Positions 29,238 to 37,048 of a stretch of 64,000 nucleotides of DNA are shown in pieces. Position 1 is the stretch's first letter; the number at the start of each line of letters is the position of its first letter. The translations under genes and the position numbers were made by a program. The DNA lies in assembly GCF_020529025.1 (NCBI RefSeq), contig NZ_JACNMM010000002.1:124001-188000 (forward strand). The letters are read 5' to 3'. This stretch comes from Oceaniglobus trochenteri. Lineage in GTDB: Bacteria; Pseudomonadota; Alphaproteobacteria; Rhodobacterales; Rhodobacteraceae. Below the pieces are notes generated by a model that did no database searches, was not told where the DNA came from, and worked only from the letters and a program-made list of their open reading frames with translations.

Positions 29238-30225
29238 CGGCCTCGTAAGCCTCGATGATGCGGGCCACCAGCGGATGGCGCACCACGTCCTTCGCCGTGA
29301 AGTAGTTGAAGGCGATCCGGTCGATCCCCTTCAGCAAGCGTTCGGCATCGTGCAGCCCGCTTTGCACCCCGCGCGGCAGGTCAACCTGGGTGCGGTCGCC
29401 CGTCACCACCATGCGGCTGTTCTGCCCCAGCCGGGTCAGGAACATCTTCATCTGCATCGAGGTGGCGTTCTGCGCCTCGTCCAGCACCACGAAGGCGTTG
29501 GACAGCGTCCGCCCGCGCATGAAGGCCAGCGGCGCGATCTCGATCCGCTTCTCCTCGATCAGCTTGGCAGCCTGCTTGCCCGGCAGGAAATCGTTCAGCG
29601 CGTCGTAAAGCGGCTGCATGTAGGGATCGACCTTGTCCTTCATGTCGCCGGGCAGATAGCCCAGCTTTTCGCCCGCCTCGACGGCGGGGCGGGACAGGAT
29701 GATCTTGTCGACATGGCCTTCGATGAACATGTTCACGCCCACCGCCACGGCAAGATAGGTCTTGCCGGTGCCCGCCGGGCCGATGCCGAAGGCAAGTTCG
29801 TTGGAAAACAGCGCCTTCACATAGGCCTTCTGCGCCTCGGTGCGCGGTTCGATCAGCTTCTTGCGGGTCTTGATCTCGACCCGGCCGCCCTGGAACAGCT
29901 CCATCTGGTCGCCGTCGCGCATACCGGTTTCCGCCTCGGCCGGGCCCATGCGGATTTCGGCGTCGATGTCGCCCGTCTCCAGCGCCCGTCCCCCTTCCAG
30001 GCGCGCATAAAGCGCCTGCAGGGTTTCGACCGCGCGCGCCCGCGCGTCAGGCTCGCCGATCACGACAAGAACATTGCCGCGGCGCAGGATCTGCACCTCA
30101 AGCCCCTGTTCGATTCGCGCGAGATTGCTGTCGAAGGGGCCGCAAAGGTCGATCAACAGGCGATTGTCGGAAAACTCCACCAAAGTTTCGGCGGCGGTGG
30201 CGGGGGTTGGCGGGATAAGGCCCAA
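29230..30225 (-). CDS. ybeZ: PhoH-like ATPase (YbeZ)
   Basis: A 331-residue PhoH-family NTPase, in many bacteria a functional partner of YbeY in rRNA processing. The P-loop GPAGTGKTYLA (near 142) and Walker B VVLDEAQNAT (near 247) are clear, with an N-terminal nucleic-acid-binding region before them. The start is TTG at 30225, supported by GGAG six bases upstream. It heads the phoH-ybeY-corC-lnt operon. Confidence 0.94.
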   Translation of the reverse strand: MGLIPPTPATAAETLVEFSDNRLLIDLCGPFDSNLARIEQGLEVQILRRGNVLVVIGEPDARARAVETLQALYARLEGGRALETGDIDAEIRMGPAEAETGMRDGDQMELFQGGRVEIKTRKKLIEPRTEAQKAYVKALFSNELAFGIGPAGTGKTYLAVAVGVNMFIEGHVDKIILSRPAVEAGEKLGYLPGDMKDKVDPYMQPLYDALNDFLPGKQAAKLIEEKRIEIAPLAFMRGRTLSNAFVVLDEAQNATSMQMKMFLTRLGQNSRMVVTGDRTQVDLPRGVQSGLHDAERLLKGIDRIAFNYFTAKDVVRHPLVARIIEAYEADA

Positions 30226-30339
30226 ACAATGCTCCAGACACTGAGATTACACTAGGTATGGTGCCAAGATGGCCCCGGACACGCAAGCGGAAGCTGAGGC
30301 CGTCACGAAAATATCACGCGGGCAAAGGCCGCCGGATAT

Positions 30340-30369
30340 GAAAAGGGCCGCGGCATCACGCCACGGCCC
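30340..30369 (-). terminator. Probable terminator after the lipoprotein gene
   Basis: GGGCCG (30345-30350) pairs with CGGCCC (30364-30369), extended past a C-A mismatch by GGC/GCC with loop ATCAC. The minus strand continues with TTTTC. It is 24 bases beyond the lipoprotein stop. Confidence 0.6.
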
Positions 30370-30392
30370 GCTTTCGCCCGTTCGACCCGCAA

Positions 30393-30698
30393 TCAGACCG
30401 GATCGGGGATCGAGGTGCCCTTGTTGAAGGGGCCAACGGCGGTGTTGGGGGCGCCGACGCCCGAACACACCGGCTTGCCGTATTTGTCCAGCCGCTGCGA
30501 CAGGTAGCCTTCGATGCCGTCGTCGATGATCCAGTGATCGCAACCGTTCGGATCGATCCAGATACCGGCCTTCAGTTGCGACAGATCCTTGCTGTCGACG
30601 AAGCGGTCGACCGATTTGTCCTGCTTGTCCAGCAGTTCGTCACAGCCCGCGACGCCAAGGCCCAGCACGGCGACAAGAGCGATTTTCGTGATGTTCAT
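30393..30698 (-). CDS. Small lipoprotein sharing a domain with the adjacent OmpA protein
   Basis: A 101-residue protein with a type II signal peptide and lipobox (LGVAGC, Cys19 as the lipidated residue). Residues 44-78 form a compact segment with IWIDP, GCDHWIIDDG, EGY and a closing GKPVC. The same segment occurs ungapped in the OmpA-family protein encoded just upstream: 19 of 35 residues are identical, including both cysteines (C53, C78). Its ATG is 11 bases after the ompA-type stop with GAGGAGAG before it, so the two genes form one unit. The domain's function is unknown to me. Confidence 0.82.
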   Translation of the reverse strand: MNITKIALVAVLGLGVAGCDELLDKQDKSVDRFVDSKDLSQLKAGIWIDPNGCDHWIIDDGIEGYLSQRLDKYGKPVCSGVGAPNTAVGPFNKGTSIPDPV

Positions 30699-30709
30699 GA
30701 CCGCTCTCC

Positions 30710-31258
30710 TCAGCGAATGCAGATGATTTCGACGCGGCGGTTCACCGCCATGCCGGCATGGGTGCGGTTCGACGCCTTGGGAAGGCGTTCACCATAACCG
30801 CGCACGTCGGCGATGCGCGCGCCCACGCTTTGGGCGATCCGCGCGACCGAATTGGCGCGGTTGATCGACAGGCGCATGTTGTATTCGTCCGAGGCGCGGC
30901 TGTCGGTGTGACCGGCGATGATATAGCTGGTGGCGCCCGCCGACTGGAAGAATTGTTGCAGCATCTGGCGGCCCTGGGCGCTTACCCTATAGCTGTCGGT
31001 GGCGAACAACTGGTCGCTGTTCATCACGGCGCAGGTGTTGCCGCGCCGGCAGACCGGAATGCCCTGCCGGTTGGTGTGGGGCGTCATGTAACCTTCCCAG
31101 CCGTCGTCCATCACCCAATGTTCGCAACCGTCCGGGTCAACCCAGATGCCCGGAACGTAAGACGCCTGGGCCGAGGCGGCACCCGCCGCGACGATCGACG
31201 AGATCGCAATGATTGCACCGCCAAGCGCGGCACGAGCTGCGTTGGAAAAATTCAACAC
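30710..31258 (-). CDS. OmpA-family peptidoglycan-binding protein with extra N-terminal domain
   Basis: A 182-residue exported protein. It has a signal peptide ending near ASAQA, then a short domain at 36-70 (IWVDPDGC, HWVMDDG, EGY, closing Cys70), then a C-terminal OmpA domain. The OmpA domain has IIAGHTDSRASDEYN, LSINRANSVA and RRVEIICIR, the usual peptidoglycan-binding elements. GTG 31258 follows GAAGGAG by six bases; longer in-frame starts lack a ribosome site. The short domain is shared with the downstream lipoprotein. Confidence 0.85.
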   Translation of the reverse strand: MLNFSNAARAALGGAIIAISSIVAAGAASAQASYVPGIWVDPDGCEHWVMDDGWEGYMTPHTNRQGIPVCRRGNTCAVMNSDQLFATDSYRVSAQGRQMLQQFFQSAGATSYIIAGHTDSRASDEYNMRLSINRANSVARIAQSVGARIADVRGYGERLPKASNRTHAGMAVNRRVEIICIR

Positions 31259-31657
31259 ACCCTGTCTCCTTCGAAAATTTAGCGCGTCAGGCAAATTGGC
31301 AGCGCCCGCGCATCCCCCGATTATCTTGTCTTTCCGGACCTTAGCAAACTTCACCCAGTTGTGAAGTCGGATTCCGGGCCGATACGCCCCCGAATCCGCC
31401 CATGCGGCGCCCGGCCCCCGGATTTCCCGATTGGCCGCCTGCCACCACGGCATCAATCCACGCCCTTCCCCAGCTTCGTTTCGCCAATGGGGACAGTTAA
31501 CGATGGCGCAGCAGGATTCCTTGCCAAACCCCTAAAATCTTCGGATAGTTTGGCAGGAATGCGCGGCAAACTGGGCGCGGTCGGGTGAGTCTGCCTCTTG
31601 CACCCCTCCGACATCCCTGGCGGCCGGTCAGATTTGATCCTCAGGGGGAGTGGCAAG
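31259..31657. other. Divergent intergenic region, 399 bases
   Basis: No gene is seen. It separates the minus-strand ompA-type gene from a plus-strand secreted-protein gene. It contains an imperfect hairpin: ATTCC-T-TGCCAAAC (31516-31529) against GTTTGGCAGGAAT (31548-31560), about 13 pairs with one bulge and an 18-base loop. It sits about 100 bases before the plus-strand gene. Its role is unknown. Confidence 0.5.
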
Positions 31658-31990
31658 ATGAAGAAACTGTTTTTGGCGGCGGCCGTGCTGGCGGCCGGTA
31701 CGACAACCGCGATGGCGGGCGGCAAGCACCACCATCACAAGCATGCCTATGGCACCTACACGATCAGCAACGTGACCATCGTGGTCAGCTGCTATCGCGG
31801 ACCCTGGCGCGAGGTGATCTGGGATCGCCCGAACGCCGTCTTCTACGACAGCCTGGTGAACGCCGGTTACGCCCCCGCCACCGCCCATGCCGTGGCCGAG
31901 CGGATCTGCCGCGATGACAAGCTGGTGGGCAACATGGAAAATATGATCGAAGAGATCAAGCGCGTGATCCGTCAGGCCCCGCGCAGCTGA
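31658..31990 (+). CDS. Small secreted protein with His cluster
   Basis: A 110-residue protein with a textbook signal peptide (MKKLFLAAAVLAAG, site after AMA). The mature N-terminus is histidine-rich (GKHHHHKHAY), followed by a domain with two cysteines (VVSCYRGPW and ERICRDDK). The histidine run right after the cleavage site could bind a metal ion. ATG 31658 was chosen over an upstream in-frame one because CAGGGGGAG and the signal peptide fit it. I do not recognise the family. Confidence 0.8.
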   Translation: MKKLFLAAAVLAAGTTTAMAGGKHHHHKHAYGTYTISNVTIVVSCYRGPWREVIWDRPNAVFYDSLVNAGYAPATAHAVAERICRDDKLVGNMENMIEEIKRVIRQAPRS

Positions 31991-32031
31991 CAAGACCCTG
32001 GCGCGCCCGGGCCATCCCGGCGCGCCAAGCT

Positions 32032-33339
32032 TCAGGCCAGGACGCCGCCCAGCGAATTCGCCCCGCTTTCGGTAATCCGCACCGGCGCGATCGACCCGAC
32101 AGCCGCATCCGGCGCCTGGACATGAACCGCATGAAGATGGTCGGACTTGCCGCCCATCTGCCCCGGCAGGCGCCCCGGCTTTTCAAACAGCACCTTCACC
32201 ACACGGCCCACCATGGCGTCCTGAATCCGCCGCTGCTGTTCACCCAACAGCGCCTGCAGCCGGTGCAGCCGTTCCGTGGCCACGCCATCCTCGACCTGCG
32301 CGCGTTCTGCCGCCGGGGTGCCCGGGCGCGTTGAATACTTGAAGCTGTAGCACTGGCCGTATTCCACCGCCCGCACCAGCGACAGGGTGTCCTCGAAATC
32401 CTGATCGGTCTCGCCCGGGAAACCGACGATGAAATCGCCCGAAAGCAGGATATCGGGGCGCGCGGCGCGGATGCGTTCGATCAGGCGCAGATAGCTTTCG
32501 GCGGTGTGTTTCCGGTTCATCGCCTTCAGCACCCGGTCACTGCCCGACTGCACGGGAAGGTGCAGGTAGGGCATCAGCTTTTCGCAATCGGCATGGGCCG
32601 CGATCAGGGCATCGTCCATGTCGTTGGGGTGGCTGGTGGTATAGCGGATCCGCGCCAGCCCCTCGATCCGGTCCAGATCGCGGATCAGCCCGGCAAGGCT
32701 GCCGTCATGCCCGTGATAGGCGTTGACGTTCTGCCCCAGCAGCGTGATTTCACGCACGCCCCGTTCCACCAGATCGCGTGCCTCGGACAGCACCCTGTCG
32801 GCCGGGCGCGACACTTCGGCGCCCCGGGTATAGGGCACCACGCAGAAGGCGCAGAACTTGTCGCATCCCTCCTGCACCGTCAGGAAGGCCGAAGGCGCGC
32901 GCGCCGCCTTGGGCCGGGCCTTGAGATGGGCGAACTTGTCTTCCTCGGGGAAATCGGTGTCCAGCGCCCTGGCGCCCTGACGCACTGCCGTCTCCATCTC
33001 GGGCAACCGGTGATAGCTTTGCGGCCCCACCACCAGGTCGACCACCGGCGCGCGGCGCATGATCTCTTCGCCTTCGGCCTGGGCGACACAGCCGGCAACG
33101 CCGATCTTCAGATCGGGGCGCGCCTCTTTCAGGGGCTTCATCCGGCCAAGTTCAGAATAGACCTTCTCGGCGGCCTTTTCGCGGATGTGGCAGGTGTTGA
33201 GCAGGATCATGTCGGCCTCATCGGCGCGATCAGTGGCAACATAGCCCTGCCCGCCCAGCGCCTCGGCCATGCGTTCGCTGTCATAGACGTTCATCTGGCA
33301 CCCGTAGGTCTTGATGAACAGCTTCTTCGCCTCGCCCAT
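32032..33339 (-). CDS. miaB: tRNA methylthiotransferase MiaB
   Basis: Radical SAM enzyme that converts i6A37 to ms2i6A37 in tRNA. The 435 residues have the three cysteines of the second cluster ([22 protein letters not shown]), the radical SAM motif GCDKFCAFC, and a C-terminal TRAM domain. ATG 33339 starts the UPF0004 domain directly; the frame is open further upstream but no family sequence is found there. The gene is divergent from the glycosyltransferase-like gene at 33455. Confidence 0.97.
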   Translation of the reverse strand: MGEAKKLFIKTYGCQMNVYDSERMAEALGGQGYVATDRADEADMILLNTCHIREKAAEKVYSELGRMKPLKEARPDLKIGVAGCVAQAEGEEIMRRAPVVDLVVGPQSYHRLPEMETAVRQGARALDTDFPEEDKFAHLKARPKAARAPSAFLTVQEGCDKFCAFCVVPYTRGAEVSRPADRVLSEARDLVERGVREITLLGQNVNAYHGHDGSLAGLIRDLDRIEGLARIRYTTSHPNDMDDALIAAHADCEKLMPYLHLPVQSGSDRVLKAMNRKHTAESYLRLIERIRAARPDILLSGDFIVGFPGETDQDFEDTLSLVRAVEYGQCYSFKYSTRPGTPAAERAQVEDGVATERLHRLQALLGEQQRRIQDAMVGRVVKVLFEKPGRLPGQMGGKSDHLHAVHVQAPDAAVGSIAPVRITESGANSLGGVLA

Positions 33340-33454
33340 GGTCCCTGCCCTGCAATGATTTCCCAAGGCCCGCGTCCTATCGCATACCGGCATGGCTTGC
33401 AATCCGCCGCCGTTTCGGACGATTCTGGTGCCGAGACCCAAGGATAGGCGGACC

Positions 33455-34324
33455 ATGCATTTTCCATCGCTGAAGGCCTTCACCGCGACGGGCGCGGCCG
33501 CCCTTGGCAAGGGGCCCATCGCGCTGATCCTGGCCGAAGACCTGGTCGAGGTGGAAAGCACCCTGCGCCACCATGTCGCGCGCGGCTTTGGCGCCATCGT
33601 CCTGTTTGCGCCGCCGGAATGCACCCTGCCGCCCGACCTGGCCGAAACCGTGCTGCGGGTCGATTACAACACCCGCATTCCCGATGCCGTCCTGCCCGCC
33701 GTGAACGCAGTGATCGAGATGGCCCCGGGGCGCTGGCTTTATTACTGCTTCAACGCCGAATACCTGTTCCACCCCTTTTCCGAGACGCGCAGCGTCAACG
33801 AGATGCTGATCTTCCACGGGGAAGAGCGCCGCGACGCCATGCTGACCTATGTGATCGACCTATACGCGGGCGATCTGACGGTTCACCCCGACGCGGTGGC
33901 GCCGGGCGATGCATGGCTCGACAAGTCGGGCTATTACGCCCAGGCGCGCGGCAACCCCGACGACGGATGGCGCCCGATGGAGCGGCAGCTGGATTTCTTC
34001 GGCGGACTGCGCTGGCGATTCGAGGAACATATCCCGTGGAAAAAGCGCAAGATCGACCGGATTTCGCTGTTTCGCGCCCGCCCCGGCCTGCGCCTGCGGG
34101 CCGATCACACGCTGAACGACGACGAGATGAACACCTTTGCCTGCCCCTGGCACAACAACCTGACCGCCACGGTCTGTTCGTTCCGAACCGCCAAGGCCCT
34201 GCGCACCAACCCGGGCAGCCGTCACGAGATCGACAATTTCCGCTGGCGCAACTCGGTGCCCTTCACCTGGCAATCGCAACAATTGCTGGACCTGGGGCTG
34301 ATGGAACCGGGACAGTGGTTCTGA
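33455..34324 (+). CDS. Glycosyltransferase family 2-like protein
   Basis: A 289-residue soluble protein. The N-terminal half reads like a nucleotide-sugar fold ([20 protein letters not shown], then [10 protein letters not shown], and [22 protein letters not shown]), as in short GT2-like proteins. The rest has conserved charged and aromatic stretches ([23 protein letters not shown]). No DxD catalytic motif is obvious, so activity is uncertain. ATG 33455 follows AAGGATAGGCGG. Its partner and substrate cannot be told from context. The closest known families are the Rhodobacterales glycosyltransferase-like proteins of unknown role. Confidence 0.65.
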   Translation: MHFPSLKAFTATGAAALGKGPIALILAEDLVEVESTLRHHVARGFGAIVLFAPPECTLPPDLAETVLRVDYNTRIPDAVLPAVNAVIEMAPGRWLYYCFNAEYLFHPFSETRSVNEMLIFHGEERRDAMLTYVIDLYAGDLTVHPDAVAPGDAWLDKSGYYAQARGNPDDGWRPMERQLDFFGGLRWRFEEHIPWKKRKIDRISLFRARPGLRLRADHTLNDDEMNTFACPWHNNLTATVCSFRTAKALRTNPGSRHEIDNFRWRNSVPFTWQSQQLLDLGLMEPGQWF

Positions 34325-34438
34325 GGGGCATCCCCTGGCTTGTGTCATCTGCGGGCAAACTTGCCGCAATTGACAGGTTTCGGACCGCAATTGCCATAGC
34401 ATACGTCCGCAACCGGCTTCGGGAGACGGAATCCGGTT

Positions 34439-34639
34439 CTAATGCGATGAAATCTCTCGAATATGTTGATTGAGAGAAAAACGAGACGCGCTTTCCGTTT
34501 TCAATTGGTTGTAAGCGTCCCCGACCTCTGACCAGAGCATCGCGACCACAGTGGGTTGCCATGAAAGCCCTGCAGCAAGGATCGCGCAAGCATCCGACAT
34601 CGCCGCGATGTCCGGATGGACAGCTCCGTCACATTTCAT
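34439..34639 (-). CDS. Possible 66-residue protein of unknown function
   Basis: An ATG at 34639 has an excellent Shine-Dalgarno (GGAGGG, 5 bases upstream) and opens a 66-codon frame (MKCDGAVHPDIAAMSDACAI and onward) ending in TAG at 34439. Codon choice is less GC-biased than in neighbouring genes, as in the whole 34.3-35.6 kb patch. It is the third frame after the truncated desaturase and a 40-codon ORF on the same strand. No family is recognised. Confidence 0.4.
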   Translation of the reverse strand: MKCDGAVHPDIAAMSDACAILAAGLSWQPTVVAMLWSEVGDAYNQLKTESASRFSLNQHIREISSH

Positions 34640-34692
34640 AGATACCCTCCAGTCAGTCGCCCATCACTTCCAACTCACTCTTGCGCCATTCG

Positions 34693-34815
34693 TCACCCTG
34701 TCGACAGGACCCGAACCCGGACGCCGCAGCGCGGACCGAGTGTCGGCCAAGGCTCCTCGTCCAAGGCAATCAATCTGAAACCGTGCTCTCCATCACAGAC
34801 AGAACCCTCAGTCAT
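34693..34815 (-). CDS. Possible 40-residue protein coupled to the desaturase fragment
   Basis: ATG 34815 overlaps the stop of the sterol-desaturase fragment (ATGA) and has GGAGG 7 bases upstream. The 40 codons encode MTEGSVCDGEHGFRLIALDE and a short C-terminal continuation rich in Arg and Val. The coupling and the ribosome site argue for real translation at some point in its history. No family is recognised. Confidence 0.4.
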   Translation of the reverse strand: MTEGSVCDGEHGFRLIALDEEPWPTLGPRCGVRVRVLSTG

Positions 34816-35384
34816 CGACCATCCTCCGATTTGAAATACCTCGGTCGCCACGTCAGCCGCCCGAAGCAGATGCGCAACCGGTCGGCCTGCGTCCGGCACC
34901 GGCGTATGTCGCGCAGGATGTTGCGGTTTTCGATGAAGTTGATCGTGACCGGGTTGTTGCTGTCGATGTTTTCGGTCAGGCCGTAGGTGACGTCATCTTC
35001 CTCGCGCTGGAAGGTGCCGAACAGCTTGTCCCAGAGGATCAGCACGCCGCCGTAATACTTGTCGAGATATTTGCGGTTCGATCCGTGATGGACTCGGTAT
35101 ACGGACGGTGTGTTGAAAACCTCGTCCAGCCAACCGAGCTTTTGCACCCGTTCGGTATGAACCCAGTGCTGGTATTGTGCCACAAGGACAAGGCCGATTA
35201 CCGCCTGAAACGGATTGAATCCCAACAGGATCATCAGGATCAGGAATATCCACTCGAAGAGCCCCTCGACCCAGCTCAGCCGGAAACCGACCGTGAGGTT
35301 GTAGTCCTCCGAGGAGTGATGGACCGAATGGCTGGCCCAGAGAATGCGGCGCTCGTGCTCGATCCTGTGCAGCCAGCCCTCGCC
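34812..35384 (-). pseudogene. Sterol desaturase/fatty acid hydroxylase, N-terminus lost
   Basis: The open frame of 190 codons carries all three histidine boxes of the membrane di-iron hydroxylase family: HRIEH (HX3H), HSVHH after ILWAS and VHHGSN near VYR. It also has YNLTVGFR and a normal C-terminus with membrane segments. It is preceded by an in-frame TGA (35385-35387) directly before the first box, so the N-terminal membrane helices (roughly 80-100 residues) are gone. No start codon lies before the second box except ATG 35234, which is past two boxes. A breakpoint near 35380 is the simplest explanation. Confidence 0.8.
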
Positions 35385-35857
35385 TCACGAAGGCACGATG
35401 ACCCCAAGGTCAGCAACACGACGGGTTTGCGGAATAACTCGTTGGCTCCAGTGCCCGGCGTAAGATCGCGTTGCCAATGACAAATCAGATGAGGCTCACG
35501 GCCAACTTCTTGGCGTTTTTCTGAACAACGCCACCACCCTAGACGACAAAAACCTCAATATGAAAAGCCCGGCCAGCAGGCCGGGCTTTTTCTTTTATTT
35601 CCAGACGCTTGCCTCAATCGCCGTCCTTTGAAGTCCGAATTTTTGCGGACGCGTTCTATGGCAAAAGCGGACCGTTTGGTGCATCCTCCAAAATCATGAC
35701 CTTGCAAGCTGTTGTTTTCAATAATAAATTACCCATGCCTGAAATTCATTGCGGAAAGTTTATGTGGCGGATGTCACTTGCCCATCGCCGCCCGTGCAAA
35801 CAAGGTTCGCCGCCACTTCGCGGCGGCCACTGCTCCGGCCCATGGGGCCGCGCGGTG
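35385..35857. other. Gene-free region, probable deletion scar
   Basis: These 473 bases between the desaturase fragment and irr contain no convincing gene. Only short unsupported frames occur on either strand. The stretch is less GC-rich than its surroundings, and it holds a strong bidirectional-looking terminator at 35563-35594 with no intact gene directly in front of it on the plus strand. I read it as a remnant of lost genes. Confidence 0.5.
35563..35594 (+). terminator. Strong Rho-independent terminator
   Basis: AAAAGCCCGGCC (35563-35574), loop AGCA, and GGCCGGGCTTTT (35579-35590) form a perfect 12-bp stem. It is followed on the plus strand by T-C-TTTT-A-TTT. The stem's A/T ends make it usable on both strands. 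No intact plus-strand gene precedes it; on the minus strand irr ends 264 bases earlier. Confidence 0.9.
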
Positions 35858-36274
35858 TCAGACCCGCCTCAACCGGATGACGACATCGACCTTCGAAATC
35901 TCGGTGCCCTGCGGTGCATTGGGCAGCGACGAGATTTCCAGCGCGTCGGCCGGGGCGTCGGTCAGGCGGCCGGTGTCTTCCCAGTAGAAATGGGGGTGGT
36001 CGTCCATCCGGGTGTCGAAATAGGATTTCGAGCCGTCCACCGTCACCTCCTGCATGAGGCCGGCATCGCAGAAGGCGCGCAGGGTGTTATAGACCGTGGC
36101 CAGCGACACGGATTCCCCCGCGTCCGAGGCCAGGGCAAACAGGCTTTCGGCCGTGACATGGCGGTTTTCACCATCCCCCACCAGCAAGGCGGCCAGCGAT
36201 ACGCGCTGCCGCGTCGGGCGCAGTTCGGCCGTCGCCAGCCATTTGGTGCCTTTGGTGATTGCCTCGGTGTTCAT
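35858..36274 (-). CDS. irr: Iron response regulator Irr (Fur family)
   Basis: A 138-residue Fur-superfamily regulator that in alphaproteobacteria reports iron status through haem. The DNA-binding half has [15 protein letters not shown] and [18 protein letters not shown]. The sensor half has [21 protein letters not shown], where Irr proteins usually carry an H-x-H or HHH element. The long C-terminal [10 protein letters not shown] is also Irr-like. ATG 36274 is chosen because the earlier in-frame ATG (36301) falls inside the likely -10 element. It is divergent from fabA-fabB-fabI. Confidence 0.9.
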   Translation of the reverse strand: MNTEAITKGTKWLATAELRPTRQRVSLAALLVGDGENRHVTAESLFALASDAGESVSLATVYNTLRAFCDAGLMQEVTVDGSKSYFDTRMDDHPHFYWEDTGRLTDAPADALEISSLPNAPQGTEISKVDVVIRLRRV

Positions 36275-36300
36275 GTCCTGCCTCGTCTCCTTCTGATCCA

Positions 36301-36328
36301 TATAATAGTGCCGGCGCCTCTGTTTCAA
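36301..36328 (-). promoter_or_regulatory. Probable irr promoter
   Basis: On the minus strand TTGAAA (36328-36323) and ATTATA (36306-36301) are 16 bases apart. The -10 element ends 27 bases before ATG 36274. The upstream in-frame ATG at 36301 lies within this -10, which supports the shorter irr start. Confidence 0.5.
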
Positions 36329-36429
36329 TTGCAAAACCAAGGATTCGCCGCCTTTGGCAGGGTTGCCAGCGCGCGCAACGGGGTGATAAACGCTTCTACC
36401 GGACCGATAACACTGCAAGGGGCATCCAG

Positions 36430-36939
36430 ATGGCCGACTATCCGACCACCTTCGACAAGGACGACCTTCTGAAATGTGCCCGGGGCGAACTTTTCGGCCC
36501 CGGCAACGCCCAATTGCCCCTGCCGCCGATGCTGATGATGGACCGGATCACCGACATCTCGGCCGATGGCGGCACCCATGGCAAGGGCCATGTTGTGGCG
36601 GAATTCGACATCACGCCCGACCTCTGGTTCTTCGAATGCCACTTTCCCGGCAATCCGATCATGCCCGGCTGTCTTGGCCTTGACGGGCTGTGGCAACTAA
36701 CCGGTTTCAACTTGGGCTGGCGCGGCTGGCAGGGGCAGGGCATGGCCCTGGGCGTGGGCGAGGTGAAGCTGACCGGCATGGTCAAGCCCGACCGCAAGAT
36801 GTTGACCTATCACGTCGATTTCACCCGAGTGATCGACCGGCGCCTGAAGATGGGCGTGGCCGACGGGCGGGTTGTGGCCGATGGCGAAGAGATTTATGCC
36901 GTGAAGGACATGAAGGTTGGACTGGCCACCGCCAGTTGA
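36430..36939 (+). CDS. fabA: 3-hydroxydecanoyl-ACP dehydratase/isomerase FabA
   Basis: Cytosolic enzyme that introduces the cis double bond of unsaturated fatty acids. The 169-residue protein has the catalytic histidine in [20 protein letters not shown], together with the downstream aspartate of that block, as in FabA and not FabZ. ATG 36430 follows AAGGGG. It leads the fabA-fabB-fabI operon and diverges from irr. Confidence 0.96.
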   Translation: MADYPTTFDKDDLLKCARGELFGPGNAQLPLPPMLMMDRITDISADGGTHGKGHVVAEFDITPDLWFFECHFPGNPIMPGCLGLDGLWQLTGFNLGWRGWQGQGMALGVGEVKLTGMVKPDRKMLTYHVDFTRVIDRRLKMGVADGRVVADGEEIYAVKDMKVGLATAS

Positions 36940-36996
36940 ACAGGAGCAGTCCTTGCGCCGCATCACACCGAAAAACCGTCGATGAGACGGGTCGAA

Positions 36997-37048
36997 CCGG
37001 AGGTTCGCACATGAGAAGAGTCCCGGAGGTTCGCATATGAGAAGAGTC
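36997..37048 (+). repeat. 26-bp tandem duplication of the fabB start region
   Basis: Bases 36997-37022 and 37023-37048 are direct tandem copies of one 26-base unit that differ at a single position (CAC versus CAT before the ATG). Each unit contains CCGGAGG and ATGAGAAGAGTC, so both the Shine-Dalgarno and the start codon of fabB are duplicated. The second copy starts FabB. Confidence 0.95.
37011..37040 (+). CDS. 9-residue upstream frame created by the duplication
   Basis: The first copy's ATG opens the peptide MRRVPEVRI. Its TGA (37038-37040) overlaps the real fabB ATG (37037-37039). With a full Shine-Dalgarno before it, it should be translated, so it could act as a coupled leader or as a decoy for initiation. 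Whether it is fixed or a recent duplication cannot be told from one sequence. Confidence 0.45.
   Translation: MRRVPEVRI

Noticed and set aside
34993-35388. A GTG-initiated 131-codon frame covering the desaturase fragment in another frame
   Set aside because: Its translation shows no family features, while the overlapping frame contains three histidine boxes in the right order.
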